Origin: Cenococcum geophilum 1.58
Lineage: Eukaryota > Ascomycota > Dothideomycetes > Gloniales > Gloniaceae
DNA: 64,000 nt
Assembly (NCBI GenBank): GCA_001692895.1
Contig: KV748202.1
Coordinates: forward strand, 1,364,001-1,428,000
Reading direction: 5' to 3'
Under the pieces are notes generated by a model, which worked only from the letters and a program-made list of their open reading frames with translations, did no database searches and was not told the DNA's origin. Made by a program: the position numbers and the translations under genes. Positions 1 through 15,167 of this stretch are shown piece by piece. Position 1 is the stretch's first letter; each line of letters starts with the position of its first letter.

Positions 1-824
1 CTATAGGATTAACTTAATTAAGCCTTAAAAGTACCTACTATCGCATATAAGCAATTATATTACATTAGTATCGCGCTATACGCTTTAAAGCCTTTTAATC
101 GCAAGTAGAGTTACCAGCGCCTTTAATATAGTTATTGCCACCTCTATAGCGAATTACCGCTTAAATATATTGTGGTATTCGCTTAATCTAAGCTTAAATT
201 CGCCACTACTTAAGCTCCTCCTAAGCCTGCCGCTATACCCGTTTAGCTTCTACTTAAGACTTTAATACTCCCTTCTTTATAGTAACTCGTTTAAGATATA
301 GCTAAGCTAGCTTAATTATTAGGTAAATTACCCGGTTAAATAAAACGCTAGAGGCCTGCTGCGTTAAAGTAGATTTATAAGTAATACGATGCGTAAAATA
401 GAGCTTTATCCTTTTAGATAATAGTATCTAGGCGGTTAATTTAATAGTTAACGCTAAAAGAAATAAGTATTGGTAGAAGGATTGTTATTAGATAATGGTA
501 CTAATTAATACCGCCTTTCTCGCTGGTTTATTTAAAGGCGCCGTTTGCTTCTATTATATAGAATTAAAGCTTTTAACCTGGCTTATTACGAAGCCTAAGT
601 TATTATATACTAGTATTGAGGTCCTAAGCCTTATAAAGCTCTAGCTTAATTAAGTTATTAATTGCTTTAAGCTTACGCTTTAAGGCTTTCTTTTCTGCTA
701 TAGTTTCTAGCTTCTATATATAGTAGGTCAACTTCTAATTATATAAAAAGGCGCCCTAAAATATAAACTCCGTTTCTTTAGGAGGGCGCGGCTAAATTAC
801 GTTCTTATTTACGTTCTTACTAGC
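1..824. other. Unassigned RIP-altered DNA
   Basis: This stretch is AT-rich and TpA-rich with almost no CpA or TpG, as in the repeats that follow. No frame stays open on either strand and I recognise no family. It may be the inside of an element that ends in the LTR-like sequence beginning at 825. Confidence 0.5.
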
Positions 825-1146
825 TGTTACGGCACTGGCAGAAAATGGCAGAACTTGCGGTCACGTGACTAGAGGACCGTATAAAAGAACTCTACTTCGA
901 CCGGCGCTGCTCTTCTTCTCCTTTCCTTTCTCTAGCTTTAGATCCTCGTTTATAGACAATCCAATTATATAGGCTTGCATGCATCCCTCTTGCTATGCTT
1001 ACACCTTAATTGACTAAGTCGCTAACACTAGCTAGGCGCTAAAGCCTATAGCTAGTGTAAAAGTATTCTGCTATTAGGCAGTTAATACTACTTTCCTAAT
1101 TAGGAAGGTGTAAGAACTTATAGTAACGACCTCTGTAAGAGTTACG
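825..1146 (+). repeat. LTR-like promoter fragment
   Basis: The segment starts TGTTACGG, like the LTRs of E2 and E3 in this window. It carries the palindrome GTCACGTGAC and a TATA-like GTATAAAAG about 50 bp further on, then a pyrimidine-rich stretch, which is a plausible U3/R layout. An inverted repeat with arms CACTAGCTA/TAGCTAGTG follows at about 1026-1057. I find no second copy in the window and the right end is uncertain, so this may be a solo LTR, the end of an element extending left, or something else. Confidence 0.3.
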
Positions 1147-1183
1147 CTCTTCTCCTTTTAGTGCTATATATATAAAGTAAGGA

Positions 1184-1396
1184 TATAGATAGGGAGTTTA
1201 ATAATAGAATAATAGGGTATATTGTATATATAGAGACGAATCCTTAAGGGAAAAGGAGGAGTCTGTGTGCGAGGTAGGAAGGGTTTTCCCTAGGCACGTA
1301 TAGCGTACGTACCTTACGGGTAAGTTACCCCTAGGTTACCCCGGGGTCGCCTATACCTTATAGCTATATAATTATCTACTTAGGTTTTACCTAATA
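1184..1396 (-). repeat. E1 left (3') LTR
   Basis: This 213-bp LTR is colinear with 15934-16146, and the differences are almost all transitions of the RIP type. Its outer ends fit a TG...CA LTR after RIP. Similarity just outside the left end (about 1170-1183 against 15920-15933) leaves the boundary uncertain by some 15 bp. Confidence 0.8.
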
Positions 1397-4300
1397 ATGC
1401 CCCCCCCTTTAAAAAGGGTCGTCCCCAATCCTTTATATACTTAAGCTTTAATAAAACCCTATAAAAAACCTTAGTAAGGAAAAAATTTAGAGGGGAAAGA
1501 GTGTCTTAATTTTGCGTATAGAGAGACGGGTAGTATATATGCGCGGCGCAAAGATATTAAGGAACTTTAACTAGTGGTTAAAGTTGTCTAATTAGTTAGA
1601 TTTGCCTTGCTAAAACTCCCCTATATTTAACTAAGCTAATAGTAATTTTATATACCTAGTATAGAAAATCCTAATTAGTCTATTTAATAGGTAGAGCTAG
1701 TGGAGCTTAATACTGTCGCCTAAATTTGGTAGACTAGAAATATTCTAAAAGCTTACTTATATAGGTAGGTCGCTAGTACCTCGTGAGTTAGTTATAGGTT
1801 ATTTATATACAGCCAGATTTATAGACGGTAAGGCTATATACCTATTAAATCTACCACTAACCCTACTTTAGCCTTACGCTATACTAGTATAACGCCGTAT
1901 ATACTTTATAGGTAGGTTATAGGTTACTTATATATAGCTAGGTTTAGGACGGTAAAGCTATATGCCTATTAAATCCGCCGCTAACCTATGCTTTAGCCTT
2001 ACGCGTTATCTGTATAGTATATACGTGGAATAGTATAAGTTATTAGTATAGGTTACTACTAGTAGGTTACCAGTAGGTTATAAACTCTGGTTAAATAAAC
2101 CCTAGTTATAAATAGGCCTATTTTCTAATATATAAACAATCTGCTTAGCTAGTATAAAGTAACAAACTAAGTTTAAAAAGGGTGCTTTCTAAATTAAGCT
2201 TTATTACTAGTATACGCCGTAGCCTTACCTATAAGTCACTAGCATTGCTAGGTTACATTAGAGTATAGCTTACATAGGATATTAATAAATTAAAACTTTA
2301 CTCTATATATACGCCGCAGTTCTTATAGCAATTATTGCTTGTTCTTTAATCCCTTAGGACATCCTCTACTTTACTTTAATATAGGTTATATTTTAATAGC
2401 GGCGCTTACTTTTCGCCTACGCTTTAGCTATAAGGCTAGGGTGTTTCGCTTATAGTACTTATCTAGCAGTTATTAACAATTCTTAAGTTCTGTCTTGTAT
2501 TTCCATTTATTATACTTATTTAGCCATCCTAGCCATTTAATAAGGTACTGTGGTTGTCTAGTATAATTCTAGTAGGTAATAATTGCTTTTACTTCCTAGC
2601 TGCCTTTTTTAAGCTCTTCTACTGCTAGGGGTTAAAACCTAAGGCGTAACCTATAAGGCTCTAGTAAGGAGATATAAAAGACTAGGTAGAGCCGTGCTAT
2701 AGTAAGTAGAAGCTCTAGCTTATATGCTTACTACCCTACGCGCTTTAGGATTTAAAACGGTCCTATAAACGTACTATTAAGCTTCTTATAAGGACGTTTT
2801 ATGTAAATGTTCTTAGAAAAGAGCAGGACTTATTTACTAACGGCAAAATGCTTAGCTAGATAGTGACGATTATAGTATTTTACCTAAAGCTATTAGGCGT
2901 GCATTATTAATGCCGCCGCTGCCTTATATATAAGGCGTAGGCGTTATAAATACGTCTCTATAAGTTTAATATTTATTAACTTAGACCCCTCCCTACCTTA
3001 CTAGGCGTCTTAGACGCCGTTTAGGACTCTATTTAGGACGTTTGGTAGCTAGCCATAGGCGAGCTTAATAAGGGAACGCTTTATTATGGTATGGACCTTA
3101 GAGTTATAGGCAAAGGCTACTTCTTTAAGTAGGGAGGCCTAATTAGACTGTTCCTAGTTCGTAAATATACGTAGGTATACCTTAAGCTCCTAGTTCTAAC
3201 GCTTTATTTAACTATTTATCTATAGGTAAAATATAGTGCTAAGTTTACGTTAAACGCGGAGATGGTAGTATATAGTGCTTTAGTACTCGCTTATAAATAT
3301 ACTACCCCTATTAGAGATAATATTATTTAGAGGCCCTATTTGCGTAAAGACTCTAAATAAGAGTTTTATAAGTTGCGTAGCATTAATTATCTTACGCACT
3401 AAATAGTAGCGTACTAGCTTTATAAAACGGTCTATAAGGATAAGGACGGAGTTATACTCTACGCTATTAGGAGTTTTAGACTTTGGAAAATCTATAATAA
3501 AGTTAAGTAAATAATACTATTAGGCTTGGGTGGGGACCTAAAGAGGCTGCAGCTTACTATAGGGTTTATAATGGCGCGATTTAAAGCGTTAGTAGGTATT
3601 ATAATTATCTAAATATTTGCAGAGGTCCTAAGTAAGGCCGTTCTAAGTATACTTTCGCGTAATTACCTTAAAAGTACGGTTAAAACCATAGTAGCTGCCT
3701 ATAGGATTGTTATAATTCCGCTTAAAGATCTCCTATTATAATAGTATACAATTTAGCACTTAGACTTTATTATTTTGCCTTAGGAGTCCTTAATTATTAA
3801 GGGTATAATTCTTATTACTAGTAGAAACTTGTTTCTAGGTTAACTAATTATATATAAAGTGTGTAAAGGCGTCCCTTTTTTATACTCTATAAATAAAATT
3901 AACTAGTAACTTAAGGGGGTATTCCGTAAACGCCGTTTTGGTTAAGGTAGCTACTACTACCTCTTACTATAGCATAAGACTTTGCGTAAAGTTAGTGCTA
4001 GCGAAGTAATATATAATGTATAGGTAACTTGCTAGGTTATTATGGGGGACCATAGCCTAGGCTAAGGGGTTTTCCCTAGAGTTAAGCGCTATTAGGCCAG
4101 TTAAAGTAGTCTTAAAGAGAATAGTAGGACGCTTTAGTCCGCCAGCGCTAAGTTTATAAGGGTCGCTTATATACTGCACGCATGCTACTTACTAGTATAG
4201 TATAGTAGCACTAGGGCCGCCCATAAGGCCTATAACCCGCAACTTTTGCTATAATATAAGTAGCATGGTATTAAGGAGTGTCCTTTTACTGCTATTTTTA

Positions 4301-7300
4301 AAGCCTTTAGTATAATCCGGGCGCTAGGATAGTATATTAGCGGGATTTACTTTACCTAGCTTATATTTAATCTTAAAATTAAACTTAGCTAGTTCCTTAG
4401 CGTACTAGGCCTAGTAAGTAAATAAGCTCTTAGTGGTTATAAAGTACCTAAGATTGTTATAATTGTAGAATACGCGCGTTATATACGCGGTGTATTTAAG
4501 GTAATGGCGCCATATTTTAAAGCATTATACTATAGCAGGTGGTTCCCTGTTATGCGTATTATACTATACTTTTAGGCTATTTAGGCTAGTAAGCTTCTAA
4601 CTATAATAAGTAATTGGGTGCTAGTAGAGTTGGTCTCCCTATCCTAAAGGCTATAGAAGTATACCACTATAGGCATAATTAGAAGCGTTAGTAATTACTA
4701 TTAAGGGTAGATTTAGGTTAAAGTAATAAAGTAGCGGAGCCTATATAAACGTAGCGCGTAGCTTACGGAACGCCTACTAAGCGTTATTAGGCCAGGACTA
4801 AGGTTAATACTATTTAGTAGGCCCTTTTAACTTACGCTTTTGCTTCTTCTCCCTATCTAACGTTAGGTTGTAATGTGCCTATATAAGAGATATATATAGG
4901 GGGTATACGGTATTTAAATAGTTCCAGATAAATCGCCTATAGAAGTTAGCGAAGCTAAGAAAGACCTAAATATCCCTATAGGACTTAGGCTTAGGCTATT
5001 CCTTAATAGCTTTTACGCGGTTAGGGTCCATTATAATACCCCTATGGGTAACAATAAAGCCTAGGAACTTAACGTTCTTAATATAAAAGATGTATTTTAA
5101 TAGTTTGGCGTATAGGCCCTAAGCGCGGAGCTATCGCAGTACCTACTTAACGTGCTTAACGTGCTTATTCTTATTATTTAAGTAAATAAGAATATTATCT
5201 AGGTAAACTATATAGATGGTATTTACTAAGGTTTTTAGAGCTTTATAAATATAGCTCTAGAATATTATAGGGGTATTAGTAAGACTAAAGGGCATTACTA
5301 AGTACTTAAAGTAACTATAGCGTGTCTTAAATACGGTCGGTCTTCTATTTATCTCCCTTTTTAATATAAATCCTATAGTATGCCTTATAAAGATCTAGCT
5401 TTATAAATATCTTTGCATAGCTAAGCCTATTAAAGAGTTTGCTAACTAGTAGTAGGGGGTACTAGTTCTTAATCATAATCTTATTTAGGCGTCTATAGTC
5501 AATATATAGCCGTATTATACCGTCTACTTTTAGTATAAAGAGAATAGGCGCTTTAGTAGGCGACTTACTAGGCCTAATCTAGCCCTTTTTAAGAGTACTG
5601 TCTAGGTACTTTTATAAAATCTACAACTCTTTCTATAAGAGGTTATAGAGGGGCATTTATAGTAGCGTCTTGCCTTCTTTTAAGTTAATTATATGGTTAT
5701 ACTTAGAGTTCTATAGTAACATGCTTGCTAGCTTATTAGAGAAGATATTAATTTCCTCCTTATATATATTTGGCAGGCCAGGGGCTACGGTAGTTAAAGC
5801 GATTATTATATGGTAGTATGCTTCTAGGAGCTAGTAAAGAAAAGGGTGCAGCTAATATACGTTTTGTAGGTATACTTGTACTAAGAGTGTATATAGCTCT
5901 GCTATAGTATACTTAATAGTTTTAGGGTTTTAATTACCTTCCCCTTATATATAGGTAATCTGCGCCAGCACAGGAGGGTCTTTATAGGTACTCGCTGCTA
6001 GTAACGGTAGGTCCTCTACTATATTTATAACCGGTATTTTACGTCTAGAGGGTCTACACGGGTACTTACTACTAGTAATAATAGGTCCTCTATTGTGTTT
6101 ATAACCGGCGTAGAGAAGGAGTCTTCTAGCTATAGCGAATAGACTATTTTACTAGCCTTAATATCTACTAGGAAAGCGTTAAGGGTGACTATAGGTAACT
6201 ATTTAGAGGTATTTAGGGTCCGAAGTACCTTAAATAAACTATTTAGAACGGAAGCTAATTAATAGATCTGCTTCCATAAGCTAATCCTATTTAAGAACTA
6301 TATCGTAACTATTAAATAAGCCGCCCTAAAAGGTCTGCGGGCTAATAGTGCGAGAGGTACCCTAGGAGTTACTAGTAGTAACTATTAGATTATAAGCATC
6401 CTAGATTATTATCTGGTTGCTATTAAGAAAATATATAATAGGTTTACGTAAATATAGCACGTAGCGTATAGGTAGGTTAAACCTATAGATAACGTCTTAA
6501 TTAATAAGGTTAATTTAGTACCTATTATTATATAAAGTACGTAGGCGGACTTTACCCTAGGGTATATCTATTACAATATATACTATAATACGTTTCTTCT
6601 TTCCCTCTATATTAGGCCCTAGTTATAGCTAAGAGAGATACACTACTAGGGCTTTAGGTTTTTTAAAGGCCGAGCTAACTTCTCTTTATTAGCCTACTTC
6701 TAGTATTCTTTATAGTGGCCGCCTGCGGTCCTTTAACTTGCCTACGTAGCACTAGCGTCTAGGGGGTCCCCTAAGCTATCTAGCTTTTAGGTGGTCTCCC
6801 TAGGAGTTTACTTAAAAAAGCGTTGCCCTTTTTAGGTTCTGTTCCCTAAACCTAAGTCTATAAAGCCTATACTACGACCGCGCTTTAAGCGCAAGGATCT
6901 ACTATTACCCCCTACGCGGTCTTCCGCAAGCTTTATAGTATTAAGTAGTTACTCTACACAGCGGATTTTAGCGAAGAGGTCTTTAGCGGTTCTTATCCAT
7001 TTAATAAAGTTTTGGCGGAAGAGCTCTGCTTATAAGTAGGCTAGGAGGTATAAAAACTAAAAGTCTACCTATTGCTTAGGATTGATAAAAGGGGTATATA
7101 AGAAGTGGTCCTCTAAGCTACGTATATAGGCTAGGAAGACGTTAAACCTTTAGTTCTCCTTTATAATAGCTATATAGTATATAATAGCGTTATTAAAGCA
7201 CCTAACTGTGGGATTCCTAATTTAGTCTTAGACTATAGTCTTAAACTTACCCTATAGTAAAGGACCTTTGTCCTTAGTGCCTAGCCGTTAATATACTAGT

Positions 7301-7570
7301 TAAGCAATTGTCTTTTCTTTTATAAAACCTTTAATAGCCTAGCGCGTGCGTTATTTACAGTTATAGTTAGCGTTATTAACCTTAAATCGGTTCTTAACTG
7401 CGGCGATCTACTAGCTAAAATACTGTTGAGTTATACCGCTAATATTGGGTAGTAACTTCTTAACTAGGGCGTTAAGATTTGCTTAGTGTATACATTCGCC
7501 GCGTAACTTATACTCCTTACTAAAGAGTTAACGGGAGGGCTTTATTAAATTAATAATGCTCCGTAAGTTA

Positions 7571-7991
7571 TGTTACGGACGCTTTAAGTACAATGTTACG
7601 ACTACTTAGAGAGGAGTCGGAAGAAGCTAGTTGGTTAATACAAGCACGGTCCAGGATGGAACCCGTGGAACTATATAATGAGGAATAGTAGCCAAGGTCA
7701 TATAAGGTGCTATAAGAGGAACGTAAGGAACGAAGGGAACTTATGTAGCTTATGTATAAGACGTATATTACGTATAAGAAGGATTTTATAGGAGTACGGT
7801 TGTGTATTTAAGGACCCTTAGTCCCTACCTAGATAGTTCCTTCCTTGTAGTAATTCTTAGAATATAATTAGAGTTAATCTGTTAGGCAACTACTCTACTA
7901 GTTATTATTACGTTGTTAACTTACTTGCAATACCTATATACCTAGCCTATTAACAAGTCCACCGTAGTTCCTACTATAAGGCTTTGTTACA
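7571..7991 (+). repeat. E2 5' LTR
   Basis: This 421-bp LTR starts TGTTACGG and ends GTTACA, and is preceded by the target duplication AGTTA. It matches 15168-15588 along its length, with differences mainly of the RIP type. Confidence 0.93.
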
Positions 7992-10900
7992 CAATTACTA
8001 CCATAGTTACGGTTTTAATAAGTTAAATAACATGCCACCAAAAGCAGCCACCACAACGCCATCAATGGCGGTAACTACGTCAGGATTAGGTAACGACACT
8101 AGTATAGTAGACACTAACTCACAGCAACCTATAATAGTAGGACAGTTATAAGCAATAGTTGATCAGTTAACGGGAGATAATGCGGCATTTAAAAATAGGA
8201 TTAATGGGATAGGAGCAGTAAAGGTTAAGTTACCATTAATTAAAAGATTCTTAGGAGAAAGATTAAAGCTTAAAGGATTCCTTACGTAAATATACTTTAA
8301 GGTTGCGCAGGAAGGAGTAAAGCTAGCAATAACTATGGATTAAATAGCATATGTAGGATTATTCTTATTAGGAAGAGCACTTAAATGGTTTAAGCCTTAC
8401 CTTATAGAGATATAAGTAAATAGAATAATAATAATAAACCAGGAAGTACGGTTTATATTTTTAAGCTGGAATAGATTTATAGAACAACTTACACAAATAT
8501 TTGGGGACCCGGAAGTAATAACTATAGCAAAAAAAAAGCTTTAGGACCTAACGCAACGAACTTTAATAATTAAGTACACGATATAATTCCAAACGCTAGC
8601 TATATAACTTAAGTGGAATAATAAGGCGCTTATAGCATAGTATAAACAGGGACTTAAGGCTAAAGTCTAGGACGTAATTATTCTAATAGAAGATGCGGAT
8701 ACCCTAAGGGAACTAATAGATTAAGTAATTAAGATTAATAATAGGATCTTCTAAAGGGAATAGGCTAAGAGGGGCTAGGATAGAGTTCTATAGTTATATA
8801 AGACGTAGAGTACGCAATAACTAAAGCTAAGTTAGAAACTATGGTATGGCGCAGAGCTAATAGACTTAAGCGGTACTAAAGAAGCCTATAAGAGATAGAG
8901 TAAGGAACTATAGAAACCTAGAGGTTAAAGATCTAGTAATTATAGAACTAAGGAGCATAGGCTAAACTAAGGATCTTAGTAGCGGAAGATGTTTAAGTAG
9001 ACTCTATAACAGAAGCAATAGTTTAAAAAAGGAGCTTGCATAAATTGCGAAAAATAGGGTTATTTTGCTAGAGACTATAGAAGTGGTTAGAGTTATTATA
9101 TAGTAAAGGGAACCAGACTAGTAGTATACGATATACATGTATAGAGGGATAATAGTGCGCTATAAGGAACAAAAGAATATTTAATTAAGAGTTTTGCGTT
9201 TTGTTATAACAACGTATACCAAATTCATAAAAACGCTAAGTACGGTGCAAGCTATTAGCTATAAGAGCTAGAGTTAAAGGGACTTAGAGGAACTAAAGAG
9301 TTAGATAAAGAATAAGATTAACTTTATAAGCTAGATTAAGATATTACAGTAACGTGCGGATAAAGATTAGTAATAATAATAATAGAGTCGGAGTACTTAT
9401 TAATTATTAGCGATAAGGATAGTAAAGGACTAACTGGGGGTATCTAAACCTTAATAATATAATAGAAGCAGAGATTAAGACCGCTATAGAGCAAGGTTTA
9501 GTAACAGGTATTATAACACCGTTAGACACGGCGTCCATCGCTTTATAAGATGGAAGGAGCAATATCTAGAGACGATTAAGTAAGTAGATAACTACTAGTG
9601 CTAGCTTACTACTTAATAAAGGCAAAAGGCCAAAGGCTTAAGATTCTTAAAAAGAGATAAGAGACGACTAAGATTCTTAAAATAAGATAAGGTAAGCTTA
9701 AAGACCTATAATAGACGGAAACTAATAGAGTAGAGTAGTAGCTTAGTTTAAAGACATACGAATGAGCTTGGGATAAGAATTCCTAACAGTATAAGATTTT
9801 TAAGACGAGATAAGTAAGATTTAGGACTTTTAAGATGAGATAAGAATACTAGATAAGCCTAGTTAAATTAAGGCTAGAGCTAAGCTTAAGATAGAAGTAA
9901 GCTTAGGATTAAAGAATCTAAGGGATTAAGAATTTGGAGTATAAATCAGGACACCCATAAGTAAAAGGTAAGGAGCTTCTTTATAGATCAGAGAATCTAC
10001 AGCGCAAATAGTAATTAGACTAGGAGATAGATATATAGACCTAGAAGACTTACTAGGGGAATATAGTGTTCAGCCTAAAGATTAAAAAGTTAATACCAAG
10101 ATTAAGAAGTAAAGAGACTTTAAGAATCTACTCGCAAGACGTAACATAAAAGAAACCATAGAGAAATTTAGGGCAAGAATTACCTTATAGTAAGAACAGA
10201 AACTAGATAAGAGATCTAGCACATTAGGACATATAAAGGATAAAGTACTAGTATAAAGAATTACTAATAGGCCTAGAATAGGTACACTAAGAGTAAAATA
10301 GCTTACCGAACTGGAACAAGAAGAGGATTTAGGGATTCCTACTAGGTTTGAAGAACAACACACTAAAGGCTGTTACGATATAGTAATAAAGAGATATTTC
10401 CTTACGGACAAGCCGTATACACTTAAGCAGCTATACTAAAAGTGGTATAGATAACAACACAACAATAAGTGGGAAGATTTCTATATATAGTTAAACAAAA
10501 AAGTTGTCTAAGACCACCCGATTATAGAGAAGGCTATAACTTATATTAAAGGGGCCTTAATTATAATATCGAAGGATCTAAAGGAGTAATTAGAGGACTA
10601 GAGAAGCAAAAGACGTATCTTAGTACCTGCAAACAAAGTTGTAATACTTAGATTAACACGAAAAAGGTTTAAACTTAAGGACGAGGATAAGCTAAGAGTT
10701 AACCCAAAACATTAAGCACATTATATACTATCGTGGATAGTATACATAGATAATACGTGCAACATATATAAGGCACTAAAGAATAAAAATCAGAAGTATC
10801 TAATAAGGATATATTAGATAACGGATAAGGCGAAATATAGAAACGCTAAGTATATATATAGTTGGCACTTAGTGGAAGTTTAAAAATAAGGGGACTTAAT

Positions 10901-13900
10901 ACTTTAATTAGGAAGATTCCTTACGGAAGAATACCTAGATAGATAATAATGGTAGGAATATCTAGAGAACACCTATCTATGGTATATTAAAGATAAGAAA
11001 TAAACTAAGTATTGGCCTAAGTTAGACTAAGTATAAATAGGATCTAGTAGCTAACAGTTAGGAAAAGTAGAGGCCTATAGGACTAGAGAAAGCCAGTAGT
11101 AGAGCCTTAGACCCTTAAAGGAATTTAAGAACAACACCTAAATTTACGAGTTAAATAGCAAGATTAACAGTTTAAGGTATTGATAGATAGTGGAGTAATA
11201 AGGAACTATATCTTGCTAATAGCAGTTAAAAGAATAGGATTACTATATAGGCAAAAGGAATATCCTTACCTATTAGTAACAATTTTAGGAGATCTAATAG
11301 CCTATAGAGGAGGTATTATTAATCTCAAAACAGGACCTATTTAGCTAACTATTAAAGGGAGATAGATTAAGATATCCTTTAATATATTACCATTAGGGAA
11401 TAATAAGGCAGTATTAGAAATACCTTAATTATAGGAATATAATCTAAAGATTAATTAGGTTATAGGTTAGGTTAATATTAGAGATACTTAACGCTATAAG
11501 ATGTGATAATAAGCTAAGTTAGTATAGTACTAAGTAGGAGCAACCTATAAAGAAACGGAAAAAGGGCTAAGCTATATACTAAAGAGATACCATAAGTATG
11601 GCAAGAAACTATAGTCACCTAAGAGTAAAAGACTATTAAAGTATGTAGTATAGGACTATGAAATAGAATTAGAACCAGGAATAAGTTTAAGGTTTTTTCC
11701 AATCTATAAGCTTACCGAAGAAGAAGGTAGAGCATTAAAAGAGTTTATCTAAGAAAACTTATGAAAGGGATATATTAGACCATCGCAGTTATTAGTAGGA
11801 TATTTAGTACTATTCGTACTAAAAAAAAATAGTAAACTAAGACTATATATTAACTATAGACAGTTAAACAACATTACTAGAAAGGATAGGTATCCTTTAC
11901 CCTTAATTAGCAAGATCTAAGATAGGATAGGCAATGCGCAAATCTTTATAAAGATAGATCTAAGATAGGCGTACTATTAGATTAGGATTAAGGAAGGTAA
12001 TAAATAGAAGGCAGCCTTTAGGTCAAAGGAAGGACTATATAAACTATTAGTTATGCAATTTAGGCTTATAAACGCACTAGCAACATTCTAGAAGCGTATT
12101 AACAATATATTAGAAGAATATTTAAATGAATTTGTTATAGTATACCTTAACAATATTATTATCTACTTAATAAACGAGGAAGAGCATAAAGAATATATTA
12201 AATGGGTTTTAAAAAAACTACAGAAAGAACAAATGCTAGTAGCAATTAAGAAATGCGAGTTCTTTACCAGGAAAACCAATTTCGTTAGATTTATTATTAA
12301 ACTAGGCCAACTTAGTATAGATCTAAAGAAGATTAAGGCTATAGTAAATTGGTAAGAACTAGAGAATATTATATAGTTAAGATTGTTTCTAGGGTTTTAC
12401 AATTATTGTAGAAGGTTTATAGCATAGTAGTTAAAGGATATCAAACCACTTACGCGATTAATAAAGAAAGAAAAACCATAGGCATAGGGAGAGAAATAGT
12501 AGGGACTCTTTAAGAAAATTAAAGAGTTATTTACCTAGGAGCTAGTTCTTAAGATCTATTAACTAAGACTAGAGACGGTTGTAGAAATAGATGTATTAGA
12601 CTTTATACTAGGAGCATATTTTATACAAAGGTATCTAGATAGATGGCATTTAGTGGCATATTATAGTCGGAAGATGACACCACCAGAGTTAAACTATAAC
12701 ATCTATAATAAGGAGTTATTAGGTATAGTTGCAGCATTAAAGGAATAGAGAGCATTTTTATAAGGTATAGAAAAACTATTTATAGTTAAAATGGATTATA
12801 AAAACCTAACAGGATTTCTAATAATAAAAAAACTTAACTAAAGACAGGTTAGATAGGCAGAGATGCTTACGGAATACTATTTTAAGATTTAGCACACCAA
12901 GGGTATAGATAACACGCGAGCCGATACGTTAAGTTAAAAAAACTAAACTATAGAATAATAATAAGCCATTAGGGGCTTTACTGCAAAAAGACACAGACGA
13001 ACTAATTAGGTATAATTATCTAAAAATTACAGTAACTTAAGAGAATAAGTTAGAAAAGGTCTATAAGGCACTAAAAAGCCTTTAAGTATAAAGGATTCTA
13101 GAAGCATAACTAGAAAACCCATAGTTAGATATATACGAAAACTAAGAAGTAAAGTACATCCTAAGGAGTATAGCAGAGTAGTTCGTAGAGGACTTCTATA
13201 AGGGACTAACTTAAGGACACAATGGAGTAATAGGCTTAGTATTAAGACTTTAGGAGGAGTATATTATTAACGGAATCTAGAGGATAGCTAGAAAGGTTAC
13301 TAAGGAGTGTTTAGATTACTAAAGGAATAAACTAATAAGGTATAAGCTATATAAAGGGCTACAACCTATTAAAATACTAGAAAAACCATGGGAGGTTATA
13401 TTATAGGACTTTATTATTAAGTTACTAAAGTTAAGAGACCCTATTACCGGACAAAATTATAACGCGATCTTAGTAATAGTAGATAAGCTTATAAAGTGGG
13501 GATACTTTATAGCATATACAGAAGAAATCTTAGCGGAAGATGTCGCTAGAATCTATATTAAAGAAGTATTCGCAAGATATAGAGCACTAAGTAAAATTAT
13601 ATTAGATAGAGATTTAAGATTTATAGTAGCATTCTAGGAAGTATTCTTAGCGGAACAAGAAGTTTAAGCAGTAACTTCTATCACATATTATCCATAAACA
13701 GACGGCTAAACAAAAAGATTAAACTAGACACTAGAGTAGTATCTAAGGCATTATATCAATCACGCATAGAATAATTAGGTATCGCTATTACTAATTACAC
13801 AATTTGCATACAATGCAATACCATAAGAAGAAATGGGTACGTTACCATTTAAGGCAAATTATAGATACAAGCTAAAAACATTATTATTGCCACAATAAGT

Positions 13901-15167
13901 AAAAAAAAACGAGTAGCAAAGCCAAGCAAAGGATAAAGACTTTGATAAATCTTTATACAAACCTTACGGAAACAGCTAAGACAGTACAGCAAAGAATAAA
14001 AAAGTACTATAATGCTAAGAGATCTAAGGGACTAGATCTTAAGGAGGGAGATAAAGTATAGCTACTATACAAAAATTTCAAAAGTTAACGACTAAGTAAG
14101 AAATTAGACCACGTCAGACTAGGACCTTTCAAAATTATATAGAGGATTTCACCGGTTACGTTTAAGTTAAACCTACTAGCCAAAATAAAGATCTACCCTG
14201 TATAACATATCGCGATGCTAAAGCCAGTATATAGAGATATTAAGTTACTAGTCTACAAAGCAGACACGTATAGAGGACAAGAAGAAGATAAATAGCAAGT
14301 TTTAAGAATTATTAGTTATAAGGACATTAACAATGAAATATAGTATAAGGTTAAGTAAATAGGCTATACTAAGACTACCTAGGAGCCACTAGAGAATTTA
14401 AAGAACGCTATAGAAAAGGTATAGGAGTATCAGAAGAGAAAAGGTTAGGTAATATTAATAAAGAAGAATCGCTAAAGAATAAGCCACCTAAGGGGGACCT
14501 AGGAAGAGCGACTGCCGAACTACTTAGAGTTATTTCCTTCTCTATTAGAAGAGAATCTATTCTTTTATTACTAAGTTCCTATAGACCTTATTCTATAAGT
14601 TTCCACTCCTTAAAACAAACCTTCTTACACACTTTCTTAAGACAAAGTAGATGGGCAGACGCTATAATATAAGCATCTAGGGCCTTCTGTTCCGTATCCT
14701 AAGAACGTTTAAGCTTAGTAAGGGCCTACGCCAGGTTACTATTAAGCTTTGTAGTAGTAGATTAAACACAAGACCCTATAATAAATTACTTAGGGAACTT
14801 AAAGATTATTAAGAGTTATAGGACGCGTATACTTAGCGTTAAAAGTAAAGCGAACATTATAAGACAATTAAACGTTTGCTTTAGTGCACTCTAAATATAA
14901 GAAGGGTTGCTAAGATAAAGGACTCGCTAGCGCGACATATACCAACCCCTTCTTTAAGCAACAAGAACACGGAGATAGTATTATTTTACTAAGCAACAAT
15001 ATTACAGTAATGGTGCGAGCACGACGTTGCGCGTATAAAGAAGAAGAAGCTTTAGGCATTATAAGTAACGATATTAACTAAGTTAATTAGACGGATATTA
15101 TACCTCTAGTAAACGACCTAGAGATACTAGGTATCTTTAAGGACGAAGATAAAGAGGAGGGAGATAG

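Noticed and set aside
10082-10363. Open frame on minus inside E2, also 15087-15374
   Set aside because: Both are antisense to E2, which codes on plus, and are chance frames in AT-rich sequence.
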